From: Pseudarthrobacter raffinosi
GTDB taxonomy: Bacteria > Actinomycetota > Actinomycetes > Actinomycetales > Micrococcaceae
Length of the DNA stretch: 64,000 nt
Direction of reading: 5' to 3'
Assembly: GCF_023913735.1 (NCBI RefSeq)
Contig: NZ_JAMXBH010000007.1
Location: 113,134 to 177,133 of the forward strand
Of the stretch, positions 40,780 through 48,316 are shown in pieces. Under the pieces are notes generated by a model, which worked only from the letters and a program-made list of their open reading frames with translations, had not been told where the DNA came from and did not search any database. The translations under genes and the position numbers were made by a program. Each line of letters starts with the position of its first letter. The stretch's first letter is position 1.

Positions 40780-41757
40780 ATGCCTGACTACCGACGCCTG
40801 GGAAACTCCGGGCTGACCGTCTCCGTGGTGGGGCTCGGTTGCAACAACCTGGGCCGTGCCAATACGGTGACCGAATCGCAGGCGGGGACTGACGCCGTCG
40901 TTCATGCCGCCCTCGACGCCGGCGTGACGCTTTTCGATGTTGCTGACAACTACGGGCGGGAGCCCGGACTCAGCGAGACGATGCTGGGCAAGGCCCTGGC
41001 CGGCAAGCGGGATGATGCGGTGGTGGCCACCAAGTTCGGCATGGACGTCCGGGGTGCCAATGGCAACGACTTTGGGGCCCGGGGGTCACGGCGCTACATA
41101 GTCCGTGCGGTGGAGGCCTCGCTGCGGCGGCTGGGCACGGACTGGATCGACCTTTACCAGTTCCACACGCCTGACCCCCTGACCCCCATCGAGGAGACAC
41201 TGAGTGCCCTCGATGACGTTGTCTCCAGCGGCAAGGTCCGCTACATCGGACACTCCAACCGCGCCGGCTGGCAGATTGCCGAGGCGGAATTTGTGGCCCG
41301 GGCCGCCGGCGGCACACGTTTCATTTCGACGCAGAACCACTACAACCTCCTGGACCGGCGGGCAGAACTCGAGGTCACCCCGGCGGCAGAAGCCTACGGC
41401 CTGGGTGTCCTGCCTTACTTCCCGCTGGCCAACGGCCTGCTGACGGGCAAGTATTCGCCGGGCTCGGCTCCGGCGGGGTCGCGGCTGAGCCATACGCGGA
41501 CCAACATGGTGCACGACGCCGACTGGGACCAGCTCCAGCGTTTCAGTTCCTTCGCGGCAGTCCGCGGCCTGACCGAGATCCAGGTGGCCTTCTCCTGGCT
41601 CGCGGCCCAGCCTGCCGTCAGCAGCGTGATCGCCGGCGCCACCAGGCCGGAGCAGGTCCGCGAAAATGCGGCCGCTGCGGCCTGGGTGCCGTCGCCGGCA
41701 GAGCTCGCGGAACTGGATGCGATCTTCCCGAAGGTCCCCAAAGTTGCGCTCTTTTAG
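40780..41757 (+). CDS. Aldo/keto reductase
   Basis: 325 residues. NADPH-dependent carbonyl reductase with the full catalytic tetrad: Asp53 and Tyr58 in FDVADNYG, Lys85 in VVATKFG, His129 in LYQFHTPD. Late residues SVIAGATRPEQV give the cofactor phosphate-binding loop. A member of the YhdN/YajO-like group; the substrate cannot be told. AGAGGGGAAA precedes the ATG, 11 nt after the unknown gene, so it may be the fourth gene of the dxs chain. Cytoplasmic. Confidence 0.9.
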   Translation: MPDYRRLGNSGLTVSVVGLGCNNLGRANTVTESQAGTDAVVHAALDAGVTLFDVADNYGREPGLSETMLGKALAGKRDDAVVATKFGMDVRGANGNDFGARGSRRYIVRAVEASLRRLGTDWIDLYQFHTPDPLTPIEETLSALDDVVSSGKVRYIGHSNRAGWQIAEAEFVARAAGGTRFISTQNHYNLLDRRAELEVTPAAEAYGLGVLPYFPLANGLLTGKYSPGSAPAGSRLSHTRTNMVHDADWDQLQRFSSFAAVRGLTEIQVAFSWLAAQPAVSSVIAGATRPEQVRENAAAAAWVPSPAELAELDAIFPKVPKVALF

Positions 41758-41769
41758 GAAACTCCGCAG

Positions 41770-42795
41770 ATGACCAAGCTACTACTGGACGTTGATACCG
41801 GGATCGACGATGCCCTGGCGCTGGCTTACCTGGCCTCCTTGCCGGAGGTGGAGTTCGTGGCCGTGACGGCATCGCCCGGGAACGTGGACGCACACCAGGT
41901 GGCGCGGAACACCCTCGCCATGCTGGAACTGTGCGGACGCACCGGGGTGGAGGTCGCCGTGGGGGCATCCGCTCCGCTGAGCATTCCGCTGGTGACCACG
42001 CCCGAAACCCATGGTCCCCAGGGCATTGGCCACGCCGTCCTGCCGCCGCCGTCCGGGACGGTCTCGGCGCGGCACGCCGCCGACCTGTGGGTGGAGGCGG
42101 CCCGGGCACATCCGGGGGAGCTCACGGCCCTGATCACGGCGCCGCTGACGAACTTCGCGCTGGCCATCCGCCGCGAACCTCGGCTGCCCGAACTGCTGGG
42201 CAAGGTAGTTATCATGGGCGGCAGCTTCTACCACCAGGGGAACACCACTCCCACCGCCGAATGGAATACTCACGTTGATCCGCAGGCGGCCAAGGAAGTT
42301 TATGCGGCCTACCGCGGCCTGCCGGTGGACCGGCTGCCCATTGTCTGTTCACTGGACACCACTGAGCGGATCGAGCTGCGGCCGGAGCATGTGTTGCGGC
42401 TCGCGGAGGCGGCCGGCTGCAGTGAGCGGGAGCTGGTCCTGCCGAAGCAGCCTGAAGGGCTCAGGAGCACGGCCGACAGTCCGCTGGTGCGGCACCTGTC
42501 CGATGCCCTTCGCTTCTACTTTGAGTTTCACCGTCTCTACGGCCAGGGCTACCTGGCGCACGTCCACGACTACTTCGCTGCCGGTGTGGCCGCCGGGACG
42601 CTCGATTACGCAACCCGCTTGGCCACCGTGGACGTCGAGGTTGAATCGCCCCTGCTGATGGGGACCACCGTGGCCGATTACCGGAACCTGTGGAATCACC
42701 CGCCAAATGCCCGGATCGTCTCGAACAACAACCCTGAGCAGGCCTTCGGGGAATTGATACGGTCCGTCGGCGGCCTCGCGGCGCGGCTGCGCTGA
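41770..42795 (+). CDS. Nucleoside hydrolase (IunH family)
   Basis: 341 residues. N-terminal calcium site LLDVDTGIDDALALAYL (residues 4-20), GPLTNFALAIRREP-like PLTNFALA motif, MGGSFYHQGNTTPTAEWN with the catalytic Asn/His region, and NTHVDPQAA. It splits the N-glycosidic bond of ribonucleosides to base and ribose for salvage. AGGAAAC precedes the ATG, 12 nt after the reductase stop. Convergent with the broken mtr, 9 nt between stops. Cytoplasmic. Confidence 0.92.
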   Translation: MTKLLLDVDTGIDDALALAYLASLPEVEFVAVTASPGNVDAHQVARNTLAMLELCGRTGVEVAVGASAPLSIPLVTTPETHGPQGIGHAVLPPPSGTVSARHAADLWVEAARAHPGELTALITAPLTNFALAIRREPRLPELLGKVVIMGGSFYHQGNTTPTAEWNTHVDPQAAKEVYAAYRGLPVDRLPIVCSLDTTERIELRPEHVLRLAEAAGCSERELVLPKQPEGLRSTADSPLVRHLSDALRFYFEFHRLYGQGYLAHVHDYFAAGVAAGTLDYATRLATVDVEVESPLLMGTTVADYRNLWNHPPNARIVSNNNPEQAFGELIRSVGGLAARLR

Positions 42796-42804
42796 ACGTT
42801 CGCC

Positions 42805-43924
42805 CTACAGCGGCGCGTTTTCAGGCACGTCCACGTCCAGCGCGAGAAGGGCGTTCTCCACCACTTCCATGAGGGCCGGATGGATCCAGTACGGTCCCCG
42901 CGCGAGCTGGTGGACCGCTCGGCCAAAAGCTTGACCACCCCTTCCTCGTCCTCCATGGCCCAGCCGTAGGCAGTGGAGCCGTAGTCCTGGACGGCGGTCA
43001 CAACGTCTGTCCCGGCTGCTGCCTGGGACCGGGCTTCATCCTCGGTCAGGCCCACGGAGGCCACGTGCGGATTGCTGAATACCGCAAACGGCACTGCGGT
43101 GTAGTCGATGGTCCGGAGCCGGTCCGGGTGTTCCAGGTTATGCGCCACCACCCGGGCCTCCCGGTTGGCGACGTGCTTGAGCTGGTAGCTATTGGCGATG
43201 TCACCCAGGGTATAGACACCGTCAACGGGTTTGCCGTCGGCGAGGACCCGGAGGTTCGCGTCCACGGACAGGGTATGGTCCTCATCCAGGTCAAAGCCGG
43301 CGGCGTCCACGCCCAGCCGTTCGGTGTTCGGCACCCGCCCGGTGGCCATCAGGACGATGTCCGCCGCGACCCGCAGAGGTTTGCCGTCGTCGTCGGCGAA
43401 CACAACGGTGACGCTGCCGTCGCCGTTGTCCTCGATGTACCCGCCGCCCACCACCACCCGCTCGGGCGGACCGTCGAGGCGCATCACGGTGTCCGAGGTG
43501 TGCACGTGCGGCAGGCCGATCCCCGGCACGTCGGGGAGCACAGCCCGGGAACCCGCGGCCACCACCACGCGGTCCGTGGTGAGCTCCACCCCGGAATCAG
43601 TGGTGAGCGTCCGCGGACCGGTGAACCGGACGTGTTCCTGGTATAGGTCCACATTCTTCAATTCCTCCGCGCGGTAGCGGCGGCCGGACTCGGAAATCGA
43701 ATCAATCCGGCCAAAGATCCTGTCCCGCAGCTCATTCCACCGCACCTTGTCCAGGCTCAGGTCCACACCCAGGCGGGCGGCCTCCCTGGGCGCGGCCGCC
43801 AAGGTAGCCGGGTACACAAACACCTTCGTGGGGATGCAGCCGACGTTCAGGCACGTGCCGCCGAACACGCCGGCGTGATCAGCGAATTGCCGGATCCGAT
43901 GATGGCCAGGTCGTAAGGGGGTAT
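42805..43924 (-). pseudogene. mtr: Mycothione reductase, broken by several internal deletions
   Basis: Remnant of the FAD/NADPH disulfide reductase that recycles mycothiol disulfide. Present pieces in order: YDLAIIGSGNSLITP (43915 down), GGTCLNVGCIPTK with the redox Cys pair, VVVGGGYI, EDNGDGSVTV, GYTLGDIAN-like [32 protein letters not shown], and in another frame [19 protein letters not shown] to ENAPL and stop. Missing: part of GSGSGNS, about 10 residues plus a frame before GVFGG, roughly 60 residues of the NADPH domain after GGGYI, and about 30 residues plus a frame before the catalytic His region. No normal start; ATA stands where ATG is expected. Not functional, unless the assembly is faulty. 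Confidence 0.82.
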
Positions 43925-44056
43925 TGTGCCTTTCGGAAAGGTCAGGACGGCAAGTGTGACTGTTAGCCAGGAGTGGCGGCTAATTGCAGCTTAGTTTGGC
44001 GGGTTCCAGGTTCCGTCAACCGGTCCGCTTCCGGGACACGTTGTGAGGTCCCCGCG

Positions 44057-44968
44057 TTACACATCGTCCGTGTCCCGCAGAATCAGTTGAAGCCTGCGAA
44101 CGCACTCCTGTGCGAAGTCCGGCCAGGTGGACCAGTAGTAGGGAACCCCCGACAGTGTGATGGCCAACGCCCAGGCACGAGCGCGCAGCCGCGTGCTTTT
44201 GTCGAGGCCCAGTTCCTCGGCGTACGCATGCCTGGCTTCGGCCGGGAGATCCCAGACCGCGGCGTGCTCGCAGGTCGGATCACCGACCGAGAGACCGCCG
44301 AAATCGACCACCCCCACCAGCACGCTGTTTCGGACCAGGAGGTTGGAGGGCTTGAGGTCGGTGTGCATCCAGGTGTGCGCCAACCGTGGCTGATCGAGTT
44401 CCAACGCCGCTTGCCAGATGGACTGCAGGCCGTCGAGATCCAACTGGAGTCCCTGTATGCCGCGGCAGGCGTCGAGGTTCGCTGACGTCCCGGTGGAGAG
44501 ATCCCGCAGACTGCCGCCACGGTACGACAACAGTGGCTCTTCCCGCGGTGCGCCCATGAGGTCGATGCTGTGGAGGGCGCGGACAAAGCCAGCCAGGTCC
44601 CGGCCGAGCCGGGACAGATCCTGCTCACTTTCCGGGTTCAGCTCTGTACCGTCGACCCACCGGTACACCGACCAGGGGAACGGGTAGCTTTCATCCGGCC
44701 TGCCGATTGCCACAGGCTCGGGAATGCTGAGCGGAAGGTGCGGTGCAAGGCGCGGCAGCCATGTCTGTTCCTTGGCCACATCGGCCGCGGTGCCCGACGT
44801 CCGCGGCAACCTCACCACCAGATCATCGCCCAGGCGCAACATGCGATTGTCTGTGCCTTCCCCGGCAGGCGAGAGGGCCAGGTGCTCCCAGGCAGGGAAC
44901 TGGTGATTGATGAGTCGGCGGACTGTCTTCTCCTTGAGGTTAACTTCGTCCGTATGCAGGGAGGCCAT
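44057..44968 (-). CDS. Aminoglycoside phosphotransferase-family kinase
   Basis: 303 residues. Kinase-like fold: NRMLRLGDDLVVRLPR as nucleotide lobe, catalytic loop HTDLKPSNLLV (about 200) and metal loop VVDFGGLSVGDPTCE. Complete APH family motifs. Such enzymes phosphorylate aminoglycosides, macrolides or small metabolites; resistance cannot be concluded. ATG at 44968 directly follows a TTTGAGTTAGAGAC motif that recurs upstream of the DUF6421 gene. No clear ribosome binding site, so the start may lie a few codons downstream. Neighbours give no hint of function. Cytoplasmic. Confidence 0.83.
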   Translation of the reverse strand: MASLHTDEVNLKEKTVRRLINHQFPAWEHLALSPAGEGTDNRMLRLGDDLVVRLPRTSGTAADVAKEQTWLPRLAPHLPLSIPEPVAIGRPDESYPFPWSVYRWVDGTELNPESEQDLSRLGRDLAGFVRALHSIDLMGAPREEPLLSYRGGSLRDLSTGTSANLDACRGIQGLQLDLDGLQSIWQAALELDQPRLAHTWMHTDLKPSNLLVRNSVLVGVVDFGGLSVGDPTCEHAAVWDLPAEARHAYAEELGLDKSTRLRARAWALAITLSGVPYYWSTWPDFAQECVRRLQLILRDTDDV

Positions 44969-45039
44969 GTCTCTAACTCAAACACAGGTCAGCAGTTCGC
45001 GGGGAACCTCTCTGGTCACACCGACATGCAACGCCCGGC

Positions 45040-45065
45040 TTGGCGGGTCCCGGAACCGGTAGACT
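45040..45065 (+). promoter_or_regulatory. Candidate promoter of the ECF operon
   Basis: TAGACT (45060-45065) as -10 and TTGGCG (45040-45045) as weak -35 with a short 14-bp spacer. Gives a structured leader of about 110 nt. Confidence 0.4.
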
Positions 45066-45101
45066 GATGCCGGATCCGGGCCGGCGCAGACGCCCCCGGC
45101 T

Positions 45102-45180
45102 GCCGCCGAGGTGACATAGGCGGCGTTCCTCACCGCCCGGGCCATCCGGGCGCCACAGCCTGCATCCCAGAAGGAACGCC
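45102..45180 (+). promoter_or_regulatory. Leader with ribosome-binding-site-sequestering stem
   Basis: GGCGTTCCT (45122-45130) is the perfect complement of AGGAACGCC (45172-45180), the Shine-Dalgarno region running up to the ATG at 45181. A 7-bp hairpin (CGCCCGG/CCGGGCG, 45134-45152) sits in the loop. An alternative 6-bp stem GCCGCC/GGCGGC (45102-45107 with 45119-45124) overlaps the first arm, so the two are mutually exclusive. Looks like an on/off expression platform; no known riboswitch core recognised. Confidence 0.6.
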
Positions 45181-46029
45181 ATGTCATCGCCCTCCCTCAC
45201 CTTGCCGTCACCGGCCACTGCCCGGAACCGCCGCTTGCTGGAAACCCTCGGAGCGTTGGCCATCGCCGGCACGTACATCTACCTGGTGTTGAACCAGCCC
45301 GCGGACATCACCGGCGGCCCCGGCAGCGCGTCGGCCCTGATCGCCCTGTCCGGCTTCCTCGTGGGGGCCGTGCTGCTGATAGTCGGCGTACTGCCCACAC
45401 TGCCCGTGTCCACGCTGGTGCTGATTCCGGTGGCACTGGTCCTGAATATTGTCCTGGGCCAGTTCGTGGGCAGCACCTTGGTGCCCTTCTACCTCGACGC
45501 CATCGGCACCGTCCTGATCGCCGTCCTGGCCGGACCCGCCGCCGGAGCAGCCACGGGCGCCCTCAGCAGCATTGTCTGGTCCTTCTTCAACCCCACCGTC
45601 CTGCCGTTCGCCGCCGGTGCCGCCCTGATCGGCTTCCTGGCCGGCGTCGCCGCACGCCACGGCCTGTTCCGGCGCTTCTACCTGGCACCGGTGGCAGGGT
45701 TCCTGGCCGGCATCATCGGCGGTGTGGTCTCCGCTCCCGTTGCCGCGTTCGTCTTCGGCGGCACCTCCGGCCTGGCCACCGGCGCCATCGTCAGCGCATT
45801 CCGCTCCATGGGTGACACCCTCCTGGCGGCCATCACCAAGCAGGCCTTGATCTCGGACCCCATGGACAAGGCCATCGTCTTCACCTTGGTGGCCGTCTTG
45901 GTGTACGCCCTGCCGCGCCGCACCCGCCTGCAGTTCCCGTTTGTCCGGCGGCACCGCGTGCTTGCCGGAACAGCCATCAGCCAGCCCACCGGCGAATCCA
46001 CCGGAAAATCCGCCGGCCAGGACGCCTGA
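45181..46029 (+). CDS. ECF transporter substrate-binding (S) component
   Basis: 282 residues. Six to eight membrane helices: LGALAIAGTYIYLVL, ALIALSGFLVGAVLLIVG, TLVLIPVALVLNIVLGQFVG, then AIGTVLIAVLAGPAAGAATGALSSIVW, a typical S-component segment, and SAPVAAFVFGGTSG. It binds the vitamin or metal ion and delivers it to the T/A module encoded next. Substrate cannot be read; relatives include thiamine-precursor and other vitamin carriers. AAGGAA directly upstream of the ATG is pairable with a leader segment. T component follows after 10 nt. Inner membrane. Confidence 0.85.
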   Translation: MSSPSLTLPSPATARNRRLLETLGALAIAGTYIYLVLNQPADITGGPGSASALIALSGFLVGAVLLIVGVLPTLPVSTLVLIPVALVLNIVLGQFVGSTLVPFYLDAIGTVLIAVLAGPAAGAATGALSSIVWSFFNPTVLPFAAGAALIGFLAGVAARHGLFRRFYLAPVAGFLAGIIGGVVSAPVAAFVFGGTSGLATGAIVSAFRSMGDTLLAAITKQALISDPMDKAIVFTLVAVLVYALPRRTRLQFPFVRRHRVLAGTAISQPTGESTGKSAGQDA

Positions 46030-46039
46030 CCCACCCCTG

Positions 46040-46786
46040 ATGCGTCTGCACCCCATGACGTCGCTGGCGGCTGCCGGCAGCACTGCAGTCATCACGACGG
46101 CGGCTGCCAGCTGGCCGCTGTCCCTCACCGTGATCGCCGCGGCCGCGGGCTTGTCGGTAGCCGGGGGAGTGGCCCGCCGGATGCTGCCGGCGGTGGCGGT
46201 CATCCTGGCTCCGCTGGTCCTGTCACTGCTGGCCATGCACGGACTCTTTTTTCCGGAGGGCACCACGGTCCTGGTGCGGTGGGGCCCTGCGCGGGTCACC
46301 GTGGAAGGGCTTCATTTTGCCCTCGAGCGGGCTGCGCAGCTTTCCGCGGCGGTGCTGGTGCTGCTGCTATGTTCCTTCACCATAAGTGTCCCGGACCTGG
46401 TGGCTGCCCTGTCCGCCCGCGGCGTCCACGCGCGGTTCGCGTTTGTGCTCGCCTCCACCCTGACACTGCTGCCGGCCATCAGTTCACGGCTGGGGCGCAT
46501 CCGGCAGGCCCAGGAAGCGCGTGGCCTGGTGATCAGGCCTGGAATTGTCGGGCGCGCAGGCGCGTTCCGGTGGCAGGCGGTGCCCCTGGTGCTGTCCCTC
46601 GTGGAGGAAGCCGGCACCCGCGCGGCAGCCTTACAGGCCCGCGGGTTCGGCAGCGCCGGGCAACACACCAGTTACCGGGCGGTCCAGGATTCTCCGATCC
46701 AGCGGTGGGTTCGCCTCGTGCTGGTGTTGGCGGCGGTGGCGGCCATCGCCGCCCGCCTCTGGCAGCCGACGGCGGGTGCTTCTTAA
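46040..46786 (+). CDS. ECF transporter transmembrane (T) component
   Basis: 248 residues. Four to five membrane helices in the N-terminal half, a helical coupling domain with the two short Ala-Arg-Gly motifs (AQEARGL and ALQARGF) that contact the ATPase, and a last helix RLVLVLAAVAAIAARLW. Typical ECF-T. ATG at 46040 is 10 nt after the S gene; GTG of the ATPase follows the stop directly. It anchors S and A parts in the membrane. Confidence 0.88.
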   Translation: MRLHPMTSLAAAGSTAVITTAAASWPLSLTVIAAAAGLSVAGGVARRMLPAVAVILAPLVLSLLAMHGLFFPEGTTVLVRWGPARVTVEGLHFALERAAQLSAAVLVLLLCSFTISVPDLVAALSARGVHARFAFVLASTLTLLPAISSRLGRIRQAQEARGLVIRPGIVGRAGAFRWQAVPLVLSLVEEAGTRAAALQARGFGSAGQHTSYRAVQDSPIQRWVRLVLVLAAVAAIAARLWQPTAGAS

Positions 46787-48316
46787 GTGGCGCAAGGCTC
46801 ACCTCCGGCCCTGGCAGCGGGTATCGAAGAATTTGTCTTCTCCGGCGAGCAGGAACCGGTTATGGCTGGCCTCGACGTGGCCTTCGCCGCGGGATCGCTG
46901 ACAGCCGTGCTCGGCGGATCCGGCAGCGGCAAGTCGACGCTGGGACGCCTGCTCGCCGGCTGGTTGCTGCCCGGCGACGGCGGGACACTCACGGGTTTTC
47001 TCGAGCTTGCTGGCACGCGGCTCCGGTTCACCGGAACAGCCGCCGATCCGCGGATCGATCCCGGGAGCTGGGGCCGCCAGGTGGGCTTTGTGCCGCAGGA
47101 TCCCTCCGCCGCCCTGTCCACGGTCCGTGCCACGGTGGCCGAGGAGCTGGCGTTCGGGCTGGAAAACGCGGGGATTGACCGTGCGACGATGGCCGGCGCC
47201 GTCCGGCACGCGGCAGCACTGACCGGCCTGACCCGGCTGCTGAACCGGGATCCTGCCACGCTTTCCGGTGGCCAGCTGCGCCGCCTGGCCATCGGTTGCG
47301 CGGTCATTGCCCGCCCCGCGGTTCTCATCATGGACGAACCCTTCGCCTCCCTCGACACGGACGGAGCCGAAGACCTTGCTGCCCTGGTGCGGAAACTCGT
47401 CCAGGACGGCACCGCCGTCGTGATCCTGAGCCAGCGGGCCGATGCCTTCCTGCACAACGCCGGTACCTGGCTGGTCCTTGCCGGCGGTACCGTGGCCGCG
47501 GCTGGCACGCCGGCAGAAGTCGTGGCTGCCGGGGCGCTGGAACTGGCGGGAGTGGTCCGCCCCCGTCCAGATACAGGTCCCCGGCCGCTGGCAGAAGCCG
47601 GCTTTCCACCCGTCGTCGACGGTCCGCCGGCTTTGGAGCTGCGTGACGTCTCGTTCACATACCGGGGGACACAGCGCAGAGGCTGGTTCAGGGCACAACC
47701 GGGCCCGCCGGCTGACCCGGTCCTGCACGGACTCAGCCTGACCGTCAGCGCGGGCGAGATCCTGGCGGTGACAGGTCCCAACGGCGCCGGAAAGTCCACG
47801 CTCCTGAGGCACCTCAACGGCTTGCTCCAGCCCACGGCAGGCAGCGTACTGGTTAGGGGACGGAACATCGGCGGACAGCCCGCGGGACGGGTGTCCGGTG
47901 ACGTGGGGCTGCTTTTCCAGCAGCCCAGGGACCAGCTGTTTGAGCGGACCGTGGAACGGGAAGTCCGCTTCGGACTCGAGCGTGGGCAGCTGGCGGCTGA
48001 CCAGGCGGTGCGGCAGGCCCTCGCCGCCGTTGGCCTGGAGCACCTTGCCGGGCGGCACCCGGCCGAACTGCCCGCGTCCCAGCAGCGGCTTCTGGCACTG
48101 GCCACAGTGCTTGCCCGGCGTCCCCCAGTCCTTGCCCTGGACGAACCGACCGTTTCCCTGGACGGCCATGGGCTGGCCGCGCTGGACCGGGTGGTGCGCA
48201 GCACGACGGCGGAGGGCGCCGCCGTCGTGCTGGTCACCCACGATCTGGACTACGCCCGGTCCATCGCGCACCGGCTGGTGCGGATCGAGGCCGGCCGCCT
48301 GCTACCCGCGGACTGA
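46787..48316 (+). CDS. Fused two-domain ECF transporter ATPase
   Basis: 509 residues, two ABC domains in one chain in place of separate EcfA and EcfA'. Domain 1: Walker A GGSGSGKST near 43, signature LSGGQLRR near 158, Walker B LIMDEPFASLD near 180. Domain 2: Walker A GPNGAGKST near 330, degenerate signature LPASQQRLLAL near 427, Walker B LALDEPTVSLDG near 449. The lost LSGGQ suggests one of two ATP sites is weak. Hydrolysis drives S-component toppling. GTG start abuts the T stop (TAAGTG). Its last 15 bp overlap the fadB end on the opposite strand. Confidence 0.93.
   Translation: MAQGSPPALAAGIEEFVFSGEQEPVMAGLDVAFAAGSLTAVLGGSGSGKSTLGRLLAGWLLPGDGGTLTGFLELAGTRLRFTGTAADPRIDPGSWGRQVGFVPQDPSAALSTVRATVAEELAFGLENAGIDRATMAGAVRHAAALTGLTRLLNRDPATLSGGQLRRLAIGCAVIARPAVLIMDEPFASLDTDGAEDLAALVRKLVQDGTAVVILSQRADAFLHNAGTWLVLAGGTVAAAGTPAEVVAAGALELAGVVRPRPDTGPRPLAEAGFPPVVDGPPALELRDVSFTYRGTQRRGWFRAQPGPPADPVLHGLSLTVSAGEILAVTGPNGAGKSTLLRHLNGLLQPTAGSVLVRGRNIGGQPAGRVSGDVGLLFQQPRDQLFERTVEREVRFGLERGQLAADQAVRQALAAVGLEHLAGRHPAELPASQQRLLALATVLARRPPVLALDEPTVSLDGHGLAALDRVVRSTTAEGAAVVLVTHDLDYARSIAHRLVRIEAGRLLPAD

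Noticed and set aside
44057..44968. Antibiotic resistance determinant
   Set aside because: The APH fold is shared by many metabolic kinases; no resistance context is present.
45066..45180. TPP, cobalamin or other known riboswitch before the ECF genes
   Set aside because: No CTGAGA/TPP core and no convincing cobalamin box; only the expression-platform-like stems are supported.
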